Positions 8,551 to 15,873 of a stretch of DNA of 23,310 bases are shown piece by piece. The position numbers and the translations under genes were made by a program. Each line of letters begins with the position of its first letter. Position 1 is the stretch's first letter. A model generated the notes under the pieces. That model was given only the letters and a program-made list of their open reading frames with translations. It was not told the origin of the DNA and did not search any database. Origin of the DNA: an uncultured Collinsella sp. (lineage in GTDB: Bacteria > Actinomycetota > Coriobacteriia > Coriobacteriales > Coriobacteriaceae); contig CAUAAZ010000035.1 in NCBI GenBank assembly GCA_958427145.1, forward strand, positions 1-23,310, read 5' to 3'.

Positions 8551-9576
8551 ATGCGAGAACCCGTGTCCAGTCCGTTTACCAGCTTTTTAGCCCAGCACTT
8601 TGACCAGATTAACGACTATCTGGCCACGTTCTTTGACGGACAGGCGACCTCTGCCGATATCGAGCGCTACCTGTACGCGCCGCTCTCGGCTTTTACGGCC
8701 AACGCCGGCAAGCGCCACCGCCCGCTTATCTGCATGCTCGCCGCAACCGCAGTGGGCGGTAGCTTTGAGAGCGCCCGCAGCGCCGCGGCAGCTATCGAGC
8801 ATTTCCAGTCGGGCGCGCTGATCCACGACGACATCGCCGACAACGGACAGCTTCGTCGAGGCAAACCCTGCATGCACCTTACCGAGGGCACGGGCCTTGC
8901 CATCAATTGTGGCGACCTGGCGCTCACCATGGTCACCAAGACGGTTCTCGACGACCCCACGCTGGAGTCCGACGTGAAGCTGCGTGTGCTCCACGAGCTT
9001 ACCGAGATGATCGTCCGCACCATCGAGGGTCAAGCGCTCGACCTGGGTTGGGTCCGTGACGGGCGCTTTGATATCTCGGTTGATGACTACCTGGACATGG
9101 CGACGCACAAGACCGCGTTTTACAGCGGAGCCACGCCGCTTGCCGCCGGAGCCATTATCGGCGGCGGCAGCGATGAGCAAATCGAAGCGCTGCGCGCCTT
9201 TGGCCTGCACACGGGCCTTGCCTTTCAGATTCAGGACGACCTGCTCAACCTTGTCGGCACTAAGGAAGCCGCCAACAAGGACTTCCGCACCGACATCACC
9301 GAGGGCAAGCGCACGCTTGTCGCCGTACACGCCCTCTCTGATGAGCGCCACCACGACGAGGTCGAGGCGATTCTTTCCTCAGGCACCGATAATCCCGCGC
9401 AGCTCGCACGCGCCGTGGAGATCTTCCAGGAGACCGGCTCCATCGATTACGCCCACACTTACGCGCTCGACCTGACCGCTAAGGCCAAAGCGGCCATCGA
9501 GAACGTTGAGCTTGATCCGCACGCACGCGAGCTGTTCCTCTCCATGGCAGATTTCTTTGTGGAGCGCCTTAACTAA
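8551..9576 (+). CDS. Polyprenyl diphosphate synthase (trans-isoprenyl)
   Basis: This enzyme elongates allylic diphosphates with isopentenyl diphosphate, supplying precursors for quinone tails or cell-envelope carriers. The first aspartate-rich motif is DDIAD in HDDIADNGQLRRG (bases about 8827-8841). The second is DDLLN (bases 9235-9249), where the usual final Asp is Asn, as also found in some geranylgeranyl-type synthases. KRHRP near the N-terminus and KTAFYSGA mid-protein are family hallmarks. Chain length cannot be read reliably. The start is uncertain: ATG 8512 (354 residues), ATG 8551 (341 residues) and GTG 8563 all lack a strong ribosome site. I prefer a start after 8512 because the first 13 codons look unlike the rest. 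Bases 8438-8550 show no clear terminator. Confidence 0.88.
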   Translation: MREPVSSPFTSFLAQHFDQINDYLATFFDGQATSADIERYLYAPLSAFTANAGKRHRPLICMLAATAVGGSFESARSAAAAIEHFQSGALIHDDIADNGQLRRGKPCMHLTEGTGLAINCGDLALTMVTKTVLDDPTLESDVKLRVLHELTEMIVRTIEGQALDLGWVRDGRFDISVDDYLDMATHKTAFYSGATPLAAGAIIGGGSDEQIEALRAFGLHTGLAFQIQDDLLNLVGTKEAANKDFRTDITEGKRTLVAVHALSDERHHDEVEAILSSGTDNPAQLARAVEIFQETGSIDYAHTYALDLTAKAKAAIENVELDPHARELFLSMADFFVERLN

Positions 9577-9618
9577 CGGGGGTTATAAAACCTGTCAGCA
9601 GCGTATTTAGGCACAACT

Positions 9619-9627
9619 TGCTACACT
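9619..9627 (+). promoter_or_regulatory. Possible extended -10 promoter
   Basis: TGCTACACT is an extended -10 (TG-N-TACACT) with no good -35. It lies about 90 bp before the peptidoglycan-binding gene. Weak evidence. Confidence 0.3.
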
Positions 9628-9714
9628 GTTGAGTGCATGTTTATGCATCCCTTTGCGTTGTCTATCCGACAGACGCTCAAATAGTACGAATGGTACGCCG
9701 AAAGGGGTTCGTTC

Positions 9715-10620
9715 ATGGAACCTATTACAACGGGCATGCAAGGAGCAGCCGTCGAAGACGTGCAGTCTCGTCTCCTGCAGCTCGGCTACACGATTGATGC
9801 CGCCGAAGTCACCGACAAGTACTTTGGAGCCACCACTGAGCAGGCCGTCAGCACCTTCAGGCTCGACAGCGGCCTTGCTGCCGGTCATGCCGTCGATATC
9901 CCCTGCTGGAGCGCCCTTGTAGACGCTTCGTATAAGCTGGGCGACCGCACTCTCTATCTGCGCATGCCCAATTTCCATGGCGCCGATGTGCAGGCCCTGC
10001 AGCGCGCTCTCAACGTTTTGGGCTTTGCCTGTGGCGAAGACGACGGCTACTTTGGTCCGCATACCGAGGCCGCCCTGCAGCAGTTCCAGGAAAATGTCGG
10101 CCTGTTTGCCGACGGCATGGCCTTCCAGGACACCTACGCCTACATCAACCGCCTGCACCATGTGTGGGAGGGCAAGCCCTCGGTCACCGAAGCCGAGTCC
10201 CGCATCGGTTTTGCTCGCGCCGCCAACGTGCTCGAGCGCTTCCAGATTGCCGTTATCGGCGAGGACCCCATCGCACGCAGTGTTGCGTCGCGCATGTGGA
10301 ATATCGCCACGGCAACGACCGACAACAGCGGCATGATGCTCTGCGACTCCGAGGTCCCAACCGACGTTGACCTAGTGCTCGAGATCGCAAGCGATGAGCT
10401 GCCCGCAGATGCAGCGCCGCGCGCCACGATCGCCCTCGCCGAGTGCCACAACCTGGCCCAGCGCATCCGCACCGCCAATGTCGCCGCGCAGCAGAAGCCG
10501 GCTCGCATTCGCATTGAGCTCACGGGCATGACGCGCTACAACGGCACCTTCACGGCCAGCGACGCGCAGACACTCGCCGTACGCCTGCTCGATGGCGTTT
10601 GCGATGCCCTCGCAGATTAG
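9715..10620 (+). CDS. Protein with two peptidoglycan-binding modules and unknown C-terminus
   Basis: A 301-residue protein. Two PG_binding_1-type modules are visible. The first is about 5-70 (GAAVEDVQSRLLQLGY ... KYFGATTEQAVSTF). The second is about 88-150 (GADVQALQRALNVLGF ... GYFGPHTEAALQQFQ). Residues about 165-301 are soluble and alternate hydrophobic strands with helices; I do not recognise them. No signal peptide or membrane segment is present at the N-terminus, which is odd for a wall-binding protein. AAAGGGG lies 7 nt before the ATG. It could act inside the cell on precursors, use non-classical export, or be a structural use of the fold. The gene sits 39 bp ahead of a tRNA gene whose promoter overlaps its 3' end. 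Confidence 0.8.
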   Translation: MEPITTGMQGAAVEDVQSRLLQLGYTIDAAEVTDKYFGATTEQAVSTFRLDSGLAAGHAVDIPCWSALVDASYKLGDRTLYLRMPNFHGADVQALQRALNVLGFACGEDDGYFGPHTEAALQQFQENVGLFADGMAFQDTYAYINRLHHVWEGKPSVTEAESRIGFARAANVLERFQIAVIGEDPIARSVASRMWNIATATTDNSGMMLCDSEVPTDVDLVLEIASDELPADAAPRATIALAECHNLAQRIRTANVAAQQKPARIRIELTGMTRYNGTFTASDAQTLAVRLLDGVCDALAD

Positions 10621-10627
10621 GTAAACT
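10599..10627 (+). promoter_or_regulatory. Promoter of tRNA-Gln, overlapping the upstream gene's 3' end
   Basis: TTGCGA (10599-10604), a 17-bp spacer and TAAACT (10622-10627) place the start near 10634, about 25 nt before the mature tRNA. The -35 and most of the spacer lie within the last codons of the peptidoglycan-binding gene. Confidence 0.55.
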
Positions 10628-10658
10628 AAACGAGTTGCTTTTGGGCAACACCACACAT

Positions 10659-10733
10659 TGGGACGTAGTTCAACGGTAGAACTCCGGTTTTTGGTGCCGG
10701 CTGTTGGGGGTTCGAATCCCTCCGTCCCAGCCA
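10659..10733 (+). tRNA. tRNA-Gln (anticodon UUG)
   Basis: The cloverleaf folds completely. The acceptor stem pairs TGGGACG with CGTCCCA. The D-arm is GTTC/GAAC, and the anticodon stem CCGGT/GCCGG has loop TTTTGGT, giving anticodon TTG. The T-arm is GGGGG-TTCGAAT-CCCTC. The discriminator is G and CCA is encoded (10731-10733). It delivers glutamine to CAA and CAG codons, or Glu-to-Gln via the amidotransferase route common in this class. Confidence 0.96.
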
Positions 10734-10742
10734 TTAAAATTG

Positions 10743-10778
10743 AGCGCCCTGAGCCCATAACGGCCCAGGGCGCTTTCT
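10743..10778 (+). terminator. tRNA-Gln terminator
   Basis: The 9-bp stem AGCGCCCTG (10743-10751) / CAGGGCGCT (10766-10774) is followed by TTTCTT. It lies 10 nt after the tRNA CCA. Confidence 0.8.
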
Positions 10779-10788
10779 TGTGGGCAAG

Positions 10789-10922
10789 CGGAGGGATTCG
10801 AGAACCCGCAAGGGTGCGGAGCTGAGGAAACGCGAAGCGTTTTCCAGCGCAGCACGCAAGGAGCGAAGCGACGCAGCGGGGCGCGGCCGCCGAAAAGGCG
10901 GACGCGGAATCCCTCCGTCCCA
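10789..10922. repeat. GC-rich structured insert with tRNA-derived ends
   Basis: The segment begins with CGGAGGGATTC (10789-10799) and ends with its inverse GAATCCCTCCG (10907-10917). The right end extends to a 16-bp direct copy (10907-10922) of the tRNA-Gln 3' end at 10714-10729. Inside are further palindromes: GGAAACGC-GAA-GCGTTTTCC near 10826-10845 and a GCCGCC/GGCGG hairpin near 10887-10902. It looks like an attachment-site duplication or a small repeat that inserted at the tRNA. No open reading frame of credible quality is present. Confidence 0.6.
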
Positions 10923-10924
10923 CA

Positions 10925-10984
10925 GCCGGCACTTGGAGACGTTCCTAAAGTGCCGGCACTAAAGGAACGTCTCCAAGTGCCGGC
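10925..10984. repeat. Perfect 22-bp inverted repeat with nested palindrome
   Basis: Arms 10925-10946 and 10963-10984 match over all 22 bp. The 16-nt loop contains AGTGCCGGCACT (10949-10960), itself a palindrome made of the same AGTGCCGGC word found in both arms. No T-run follows on either strand, so it is not a standard terminator. Confidence 0.85.
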
Positions 10985-11010
10985 CTCCCAAAAATCTACC
11001 TTTAAAAGAC

Positions 11011-11046
11011 AGGCGCCCCAAGCCCATAAGGACCAAGAGCGCCTTT
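11011..11046 (+). terminator. Degenerate second copy of the tRNA terminator
   Basis: AGGCGC (11011-11016) pairs with GCGCCT (11039-11044), followed by a short TTT. The loop keeps AGCCCATAA, the same word as in the tRNA terminator at 10751-10760, so the two are diverged copies. Termination strength is doubtful. Confidence 0.45.
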
Positions 11047-11108
11047 CATCTAGAAAATATCAGCCCAGTTCCGAAAAGCGAGCCGCATGCGACAACCAAG
11101 TAGCCGCA

Positions 11109-11245
11109 GGCCCCGGGAGAGTGGGGACACCGGCTTAGGTTTATCGCGAGTTCCGCACGAACAGGAGGCCACTTAATGTGGCCTCCGTCGTGAGCAGGAC
11201 TGTAGAGCAGGAAACCTAAGCCGGTGTCCCCACTCTCCCGGGGCC
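11109..11245 (+). repeat. Self-complementary-arm element, copy A
   Basis: A perfect 34-bp inverted repeat (11109-11142 with 11212-11245) encloses a 69-nt core (11143-11211). The core begins ATCGCGAGTTCCGCACG and ends GCAGGACTGTAGAGCAGG, with an inner stem GGAGGCCAC/GTGGCCTCC around TTAAT. The core recurs in copies B and C, but these arm sequences do not. It starts 7 nt after the stop codon of the minus-strand Toprim gene. Neither flank has a U-tract. Confidence 0.93.
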
Positions 11246-11252
11246 GAACGCC

Positions 11253-13433
11253 CTAGTTGTTGAGCATGCGGTCGAAGCTTCCCGAGTCGCCATCCCGATA
11301 GTCTGCGGTCATCAGGATCTCCTGCGGAATGCGCCCGCCTTCACGTAGCACGTTGCGGAACTGCACGCGCGTAACCATGGGCAGATCCTTGATCGTCGCT
11401 GCCAGGTTCTGCGGCACGCCCTGGTTGGCAGCCGCAGGCTCGCACTCTCCGCCGGCCTTCACGCGACGCTTATGCTCAGCGAGCATGGCGCGGTACATGC
11501 CGGCATGCAGGCGAATCTCAACCACATTGGCATTGCGAGCCTGCTCGACGATGCGCGCGCCCTCGCGATCGATATCGCCCACGTAGTAGACGTAGTTAAA
11601 GCGATAGCCAATCTCGGCCAGATAATCATCCAGTGCGTGCGAGACGCTCGCTTTGCAGCCGCCGCCAAAAATCACGCCGCCCACTTTGATGCCAAAGAGC
11701 TTGGCATGTTTGCGTCCGCGCAGGAGCTTGACGATCTCGTCATAGGTATCCAGGTTCTCGACCATAATGAACGGCTTGTCGGCACCCAGCGTAAAGAAGC
11801 CCGTAAAGTGCACGGGGCGATTGGGGGCGACCTTGATCGCCTGCATGCTGATGCCCTTTTCGGTCATACGTCTGATCAGGCGCTCACCGTGCTTGCCGTC
11901 AAAAGCCTTCTCGTCGTTAAAGATCTGGTAGGCACGCTGGCGGCGCGAGGCAACCGGCGTATCGGCACCTCGGTTCTGCTCGATCCAAGCCTGGATGATT
12001 GCGATTTCCTCGGCAATCTTGCGGTTGGACATCTCGTTGTGCTGAGTGCGCTGCGGAGCCTTTTTGCCGTCCTTGCCCTCAACCTTTACGATCTGTGTCT
12101 GCTGCTCCTTGATCTTAGAGAGCGCCGTAGGCGTAGGGACAACTTTGAGCAGCTGCCTGCCTAAAACGCGGGCAAGGGCAAACGCCGAGACCTCGCCGTG
12201 GACTGCCGACTTGGGCTGCCGGGCAGCAGTATCTGCTGCGGTAGACTCCGGCTTCTTCTGAGACTTGCGCTTAGAATCGCCTTGGGAATTGCACTCGCGC
12301 TTCGGCATAGGCGCCTGCTTCTGCGGACGATCGGACTTGCTCTCCTTCGCCGGCTGGCGCTTAGGCTGCCCCGAAGAAACCTCGACCTTCGCATCCTCGT
12401 CCTGCGGCGTGGTCTTCTCGGCTGCAGTCTCGGCATGGGAACTGCGGCCCCCACGATGGCGACGGCGGCGAGGCTTGCTCGACGCGCCCTGCTCCGCCTG
12501 CTCATCAGTAGGCTGCTGGCCCTTGGCCTCGGCATCAACCTCAAGCTGCGGCTCAACAGGCTTCTGCTCGCGAGCCGCCGGCTCAACGGCCTTCTCGCCC
12601 TTCTCGTCCTGAGTGGTCGAAGCCGGCTCGCTCTTCTCCTGACGCCTTACGGGATACGCGCGCCCCGCAAAACCACGTCCGGGACGACACGAACCTGGAG
12701 CCTTCTTGACCGGTTCATCGGACGCGTCAGCAGCCTCGACGGAATCCTGGACCTCGCATGCAATACCTCGCTGCTCGGCCTTAAAGTGGGCACCGCGGCG
12801 ACGCTTGGGCTCCTGGATCTCAGCATGCTCTTGAGTGCGAGTCGGCTCCTGCATCCCGACGGACTTTTCCTCGACGGCCTCAGCATCCGTCTCACCCTTT
12901 TGAGCAACGGCGCGACGGAAGCGCTCCTGCTGGGCGCGGCGCTGTGCATCGCGCTTGCCGCCCCCGCCAAAACCGCCGCGTCCTGCCTTGGCCGTAAAGG
13001 CACGCACGACGTTCTCATCGAGCAACTCATCGGTATCGACATGCTCACGCGGGGCAACTTCTTCCACAGCAGGCACGTCAGCGGAATCCTCGACGACAAA
13101 ATCCTCGACGGACTCGGCAGGCTGCTCCTGGGCATCGCGGATCTCGGCATTGATGGTATAGAACGCCGGGCGCCCGTTAATGCCGCTACCCTCGATCTTG
13201 GTCACGATATTTGCCGCGATAAGCTCATCGCGCATCGCCTTGGTGTCACATTCCTTATCGACGGAGCGGAAAATCTGCGCCAGCGCGCTCGACTTAATCT
13301 TGAGTGCCTTGCGGCAAAGCAGGTCGTAGGCAACCAGCTTTGCCCGCTCGGCAGAAAGCGACGTTTGTCCGCTCAGACGCTCAGCCAGAGCATCGACATT
13401 TTGTTGGTTATCGGAATATACCGTCTTGGCCAC
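11253..13433 (-). CDS. Toprim-domain protein, JetD-like C-terminus, long low-complexity centre
   Basis: A 726-residue protein of unknown role. Residues about 1-100 look like a helical or winged-helix domain. About 100-410 is a charged region rich in Glu, Lys, Arg, Gln and Pro, likely disordered. The C-terminal third carries a Toprim-like fold: VENLDTYDE with Glu559, a glycine-rich IFGGG strand, and YVGDIDREG with Asp620 and Asp622. This matches the E-D-D metal site of Toprim nucleases and most resembles the C-terminal domain of Wadjet JetD and topoisomerase VI subunit A. No JetABC genes are adjacent. I chose GTG 13433 because AAAGGGG ends 4 nt upstream; ATG 13457 would add eight residues. DNA binding and nicking or cleavage are possible, by inference only. 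Confidence 0.8.
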   Translation of the reverse strand: MAKTVYSDNQQNVDALAERLSGQTSLSAERAKLVAYDLLCRKALKIKSSALAQIFRSVDKECDTKAMRDELIAANIVTKIEGSGINGRPAFYTINAEIRDAQEQPAESVEDFVVEDSADVPAVEEVAPREHVDTDELLDENVVRAFTAKAGRGGFGGGGKRDAQRRAQQERFRRAVAQKGETDAEAVEEKSVGMQEPTRTQEHAEIQEPKRRRGAHFKAEQRGIACEVQDSVEAADASDEPVKKAPGSCRPGRGFAGRAYPVRRQEKSEPASTTQDEKGEKAVEPAAREQKPVEPQLEVDAEAKGQQPTDEQAEQGASSKPRRRRHRGGRSSHAETAAEKTTPQDEDAKVEVSSGQPKRQPAKESKSDRPQKQAPMPKRECNSQGDSKRKSQKKPESTAADTAARQPKSAVHGEVSAFALARVLGRQLLKVVPTPTALSKIKEQQTQIVKVEGKDGKKAPQRTQHNEMSNRKIAEEIAIIQAWIEQNRGADTPVASRRQRAYQIFNDEKAFDGKHGERLIRRMTEKGISMQAIKVAPNRPVHFTGFFTLGADKPFIMVENLDTYDEIVKLLRGRKHAKLFGIKVGGVIFGGGCKASVSHALDDYLAEIGYRFNYVYYVGDIDREGARIVEQARNANVVEIRLHAGMYRAMLAEHKRRVKAGGECEPAAANQGVPQNLAATIKDLPMVTRVQFRNVLREGGRIPQEILMTADYRDGDSGSFDRMLNN

Positions 13434-13538
13434 GGGGCCCCTTTCATATGCACACATATACGTCTATATGGTACAACGCGCGCCCTTATCCACGCAAAAC
13501 ATCTGCGAGAACACTCGAGCGTCACCCGCTTTTGCATG

Positions 13539-13577
13539 AAAAAAGACCGAGCCCGCGAAGTCGCGGACCCGGTCTTT
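13539..13577 (-). terminator. Terminator of cstA
   Basis: AAAGACCG (13542-13549) pairs with CGGTCTTT (13570-13577), with an inner GC stem containing one mismatch. TTTTTT follows on the minus strand. It is 40 bp past the cstA stop codon. Confidence 0.85.
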
Positions 13578-13616
13578 CCGAGTCATATAGATGTGACGTT
13601 CAACTCGTCAGGTCGA

Positions 13617-15506
13617 CTAAGCCTTGGCGGCCTCGGCGTCGACAGGAGCCTCGGCAGCAGCAGTGCGGCCATACTCGGCCTTGCCCATCTCGGACCACTC
13701 GGGCTCCTCATCAGGCATGGAGCCAGCCTCCTTGCCGAAGAACTCCTTGAGGCAGTTGACGGCGACGATGAGGCCCAGGACCATCAGTAGGACGGCAAAG
13801 ACGAGCTGCAGGCCCTTGGTGGCGGCGACGGAGACGGCGGCCGTGGTGGCGGTAGCCGGGATGGTACCGAAGAAACCGTAGGCCTGGACGGCGGTCATGC
13901 AGCCCATGGCGCTCTGGACCAGCGAGGTGAAGGTGCAGCAGAGCAGGAAGACGACGGGCACGTAGAGCATCCAACCCTTGCGGCCGGTGCACTTGCAGAA
14001 CACGGCGAGGGTGATCATGGTCATGCCGCCGAGCAGCTGGTTGGAAGCACCAAAGAGCGGCCAGATGTTGGCATAGCCACCAAAAGCGAGGGCGAGACCA
14101 GGAAGCAGGGTGACGACCGTGGCGAACCAGGGGTTGCCGAGGACCTTCATGTAGCCGGCCTTGGACTCGATGGCCAGGGCATCGTTGGTCTGGGCAAAGA
14201 ACTCGGAGAACGAGGTGCGAGCGATGCGGGCGACGGCATCGAGCGAGGTCAGGGCCAGAGCGGAAACGTTCATGGTCATGAATACGGTTGCGAGCGTGCC
14301 GTCAACACCGAAGGCCTGCATACCGCGGGAGATGCCGGCGGCGAAGATCTGGAACGGGGTGGAAGCGACACCGGCGTTGAGGGCGCCGGTACCGGCGGTG
14401 TTCATATCGGAGAACATGATGCCGGCGACGATGATGGCAAGGATGCCGACGAAGGACTCGACGATCATGGCGCCGTAACCGACCTTGACGGCGTCCTGCT
14501 CCTTCTCGACCTGCTTAGAAGAGGTGCCGGAAGAAACGAGGCTGTGGAAACCGGAGAGAGCACCGCAGGCAACGGAGACAAACAGGACCGGGAACATCAT
14601 GCCAGAGGCAGTGGAGAAGCCGGTGAAGACCGGAGCGGTGATAGTGGCCTGACCGTTGACGCCCAGGACGACGATGCCGAGGACAGCGCAGACGATCATG
14701 ACGATCATCATGATGGAAGTGAGGTAGTCACGCGGGGTCTTGAGCATCTGGATGGGCATAGCGCCAGCGAAGACCAGGTAGACCATGACGACGGCGAACC
14801 ACTGGAACTTATCCAGGTAGACCGGGAACTGCATACCGACGGCGAACATGAGAACCATGAGGACCACGCCGGTGACGAACTCGGCAGCGCCGGTGAGGTT
14901 GAACTTCTTCTGAGCCCAACCAAAGGCGATAGCGACGAAGGTGAACAGGATGGAGATGGTACCAGCGCAGCCGGCGGCATAGGACTTGGTGAAGTCGATG
15001 GCACCGGTAGCAGCACCAGAAGCGTCAACGGCCGGGGTGAACATGAACGTCTTGCAGACCATGTCGGTGAAAGCGGCGATGACGATGATGCAGAACAGCC
15101 AGCAGAACAGCAGGAACAGGCGACGGCCGGTCTTGCCGATGTACTTCTCGATGAGCTGAGCGAGCGACTTGCCGTTGTTCTTCATCGAAGCGTACAGGGC
15201 ACCAAAGTCGTGGACGGCACCAAAGAAGATGCCGCCGACGAGGACCCAGAGCACGACGGGCAGCCAGCCAAAGGCCATGGCGACGATCGTACCCGTGACG
15301 GGGCCAGCACCGCAGATCGAGCTGAACTGGTGCGAGAACGCGGTGAAGGCGGAGACGGGCGAGAAGCTGTTGCCGTCCTTCATGCGCTTGGCCGGCGTGA
15401 GGGCATCCTTGTCAACGCCCCACTTGTTGGCCAGCCAGCGACCATAGCCCAGATAGCCGCAGGCGAGCACCGCCGCGGCCACAACCATGAGCAAAACTCC
15501 GTTCAT
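13617..15506 (-). CDS. cstA: CstA-family transporter (carbon starvation protein A)
   Basis: A multi-spanning inner-membrane transporter of 629 residues. Known relatives in E. coli (CstA, BtsT) are about 700 residues and carry peptides and/or pyruvate with protons. The N-terminus shows the family pattern: a first helix, GYGRWLA, then FSPVSAFTAFSHQFSSICGAGPVTGTIVA (about 47-75), one of the best conserved stretches. A short soluble tail rich in Glu and Ala ends the protein. GAGGAGG lies 8 nt before the ATG. The gene is monocistronic, with its own terminator. Its leader of roughly 235 nt holds a tiny ORF rich in Ile and Val and an intrinsic terminator, implying transcription attenuation. The substrate is not set by sequence; the leader suggests a link to branched-chain amino acids or their precursor pyruvate. 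Confidence 0.9.
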   Translation of the reverse strand: MNGVLLMVVAAAVLACGYLGYGRWLANKWGVDKDALTPAKRMKDGNSFSPVSAFTAFSHQFSSICGAGPVTGTIVAMAFGWLPVVLWVLVGGIFFGAVHDFGALYASMKNNGKSLAQLIEKYIGKTGRRLFLLFCWLFCIIVIAAFTDMVCKTFMFTPAVDASGAATGAIDFTKSYAAGCAGTISILFTFVAIAFGWAQKKFNLTGAAEFVTGVVLMVLMFAVGMQFPVYLDKFQWFAVVMVYLVFAGAMPIQMLKTPRDYLTSIMMIVMIVCAVLGIVVLGVNGQATITAPVFTGFSTASGMMFPVLFVSVACGALSGFHSLVSSGTSSKQVEKEQDAVKVGYGAMIVESFVGILAIIVAGIMFSDMNTAGTGALNAGVASTPFQIFAAGISRGMQAFGVDGTLATVFMTMNVSALALTSLDAVARIARTSFSEFFAQTNDALAIESKAGYMKVLGNPWFATVVTLLPGLALAFGGYANIWPLFGASNQLLGGMTMITLAVFCKCTGRKGWMLYVPVVFLLCCTFTSLVQSAMGCMTAVQAYGFFGTIPATATTAAVSVAATKGLQLVFAVLLMVLGLIVAVNCLKEFFGKEAGSMPDEEPEWSEMGKAEYGRTAAAEAPVDAEAAKA

Positions 15507-15540
15507 TACATTTCCTCCTCTAAAAAGAACTTCCTAGACA

Positions 15541-15580
15541 TAAAAAATGAGGGCCGTCGGTTGCGCTCGACGGCCCTCAT
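15541..15580 (-). terminator. Attenuator terminator in the cstA leader
   Basis: A perfect 13-bp stem (15547-15559 with 15568-15580) is followed by TTTTTT on the minus strand. It lies downstream of the cstA promoter and 35 nt before the ribosome-binding region, so transcripts must pass it to reach the gene. Upstream alternative stems are visible: 15629-15621 with 15613-15605, competing with 15609-15604 with 15597-15592; and GCATCAG 15668-15662 with CTGATGC 15635-15629, competing with CTGATG near 15589-15584. Confidence 0.75.
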
Positions 15581-15631
15581 CTTCATCAGCCGCCCGTTAT
15601 CGTACGGGCTAGCTGTATGTGCTAACCCGCA

Positions 15632-15700
15632 TCAGATAATTACTACGCTGATAATGTTTAGCTGATGCGTGAACATGTCTAAGAAATCCTCTTCAATCAT
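15632..15700 (-). CDS. Putative cstA leader peptide rich in Ile and Val
   Basis: A 22-codon ORF from ATG 15700. The internal ATG at 15676 gives 14 codons, MFTHQLNIISVVII, and has AGAGGA 10 nt upstream, which makes it the better start. Half of those 14 residues are Ile, Val or Leu. The last seven codons include AUU, AUC, GUA, GUA, AUU, AUC, and CUA and GUA should be rare in this GC-rich genome. The stop codon overlaps the CTGATGC strand of a leader hairpin. This is the layout of amino-acid attenuators such as those of ilv operons. A chance ORF is possible. Confidence 0.55.
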   Translation of the reverse strand: MIEEDFLDMFTHQLNIISVVII

Positions 15701-15747
15701 GATGCGAACGATCCGTGCGTGTTCACATCCCCCAGTGGTTGAAAAGG

Positions 15748-15776
15748 AGTATGAAACTTTAGTTACCTAAAGTCAA
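15748..15776 (-). promoter_or_regulatory. cstA promoter with operator-like palindrome in the spacer
   Basis: On the minus strand TTGACT (15776-15771), a 17-bp spacer and CATACT (15753-15748) form a good housekeeping promoter, with the start near 15741. The palindrome ACTTTAG-N4-CTAAAGT (15756-15773) overlaps the -35 and fills the spacer, where a bound protein would block or reshape polymerase binding. Confidence 0.65.
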
Positions 15777-15873
15777 CGCAAATTTGTAATGAATTTTCAA
15801 CTTTTTTGGATTTCTCGGTATAAAACGCCACTGAACTCGGACTTTACCCGACAAAAGTTTTTGCATGAGAGAT

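Noticed and set aside
10670..10855. Minus-strand peptides reading GGIRTPNS and GFEPPTAG over the tRNA gene
   Set aside because: These are well-known false translations of the reverse strand of tRNA genes and their repeats. No ribosome site or conserved domain supports them.
11109..11245. Copy A considered as an intrinsic terminator
   Set aside because: The stem is long and GC-rich, but no U-tract follows on either strand, and the conserved 69-nt core is too large for a terminator loop.
12198..13790. 530-codon plus-strand frame opposite the Toprim protein
   Set aside because: Leu/Arg-rich shadow of the low-complexity region; no motifs and no start signal.
14544..15665. 373-codon plus-strand frame opposite cstA
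   Set aside because: Asp/Glu/His-rich shadow of membrane-protein codons, and it runs through the cstA leader.
15541..15741. cstA leader considered as a T-box or known riboswitch
   Set aside because: I found no T-box AGGGUGG-like sequence and no riboswitch core I recognise. The small Ile/Val ORF gives a simpler explanation.
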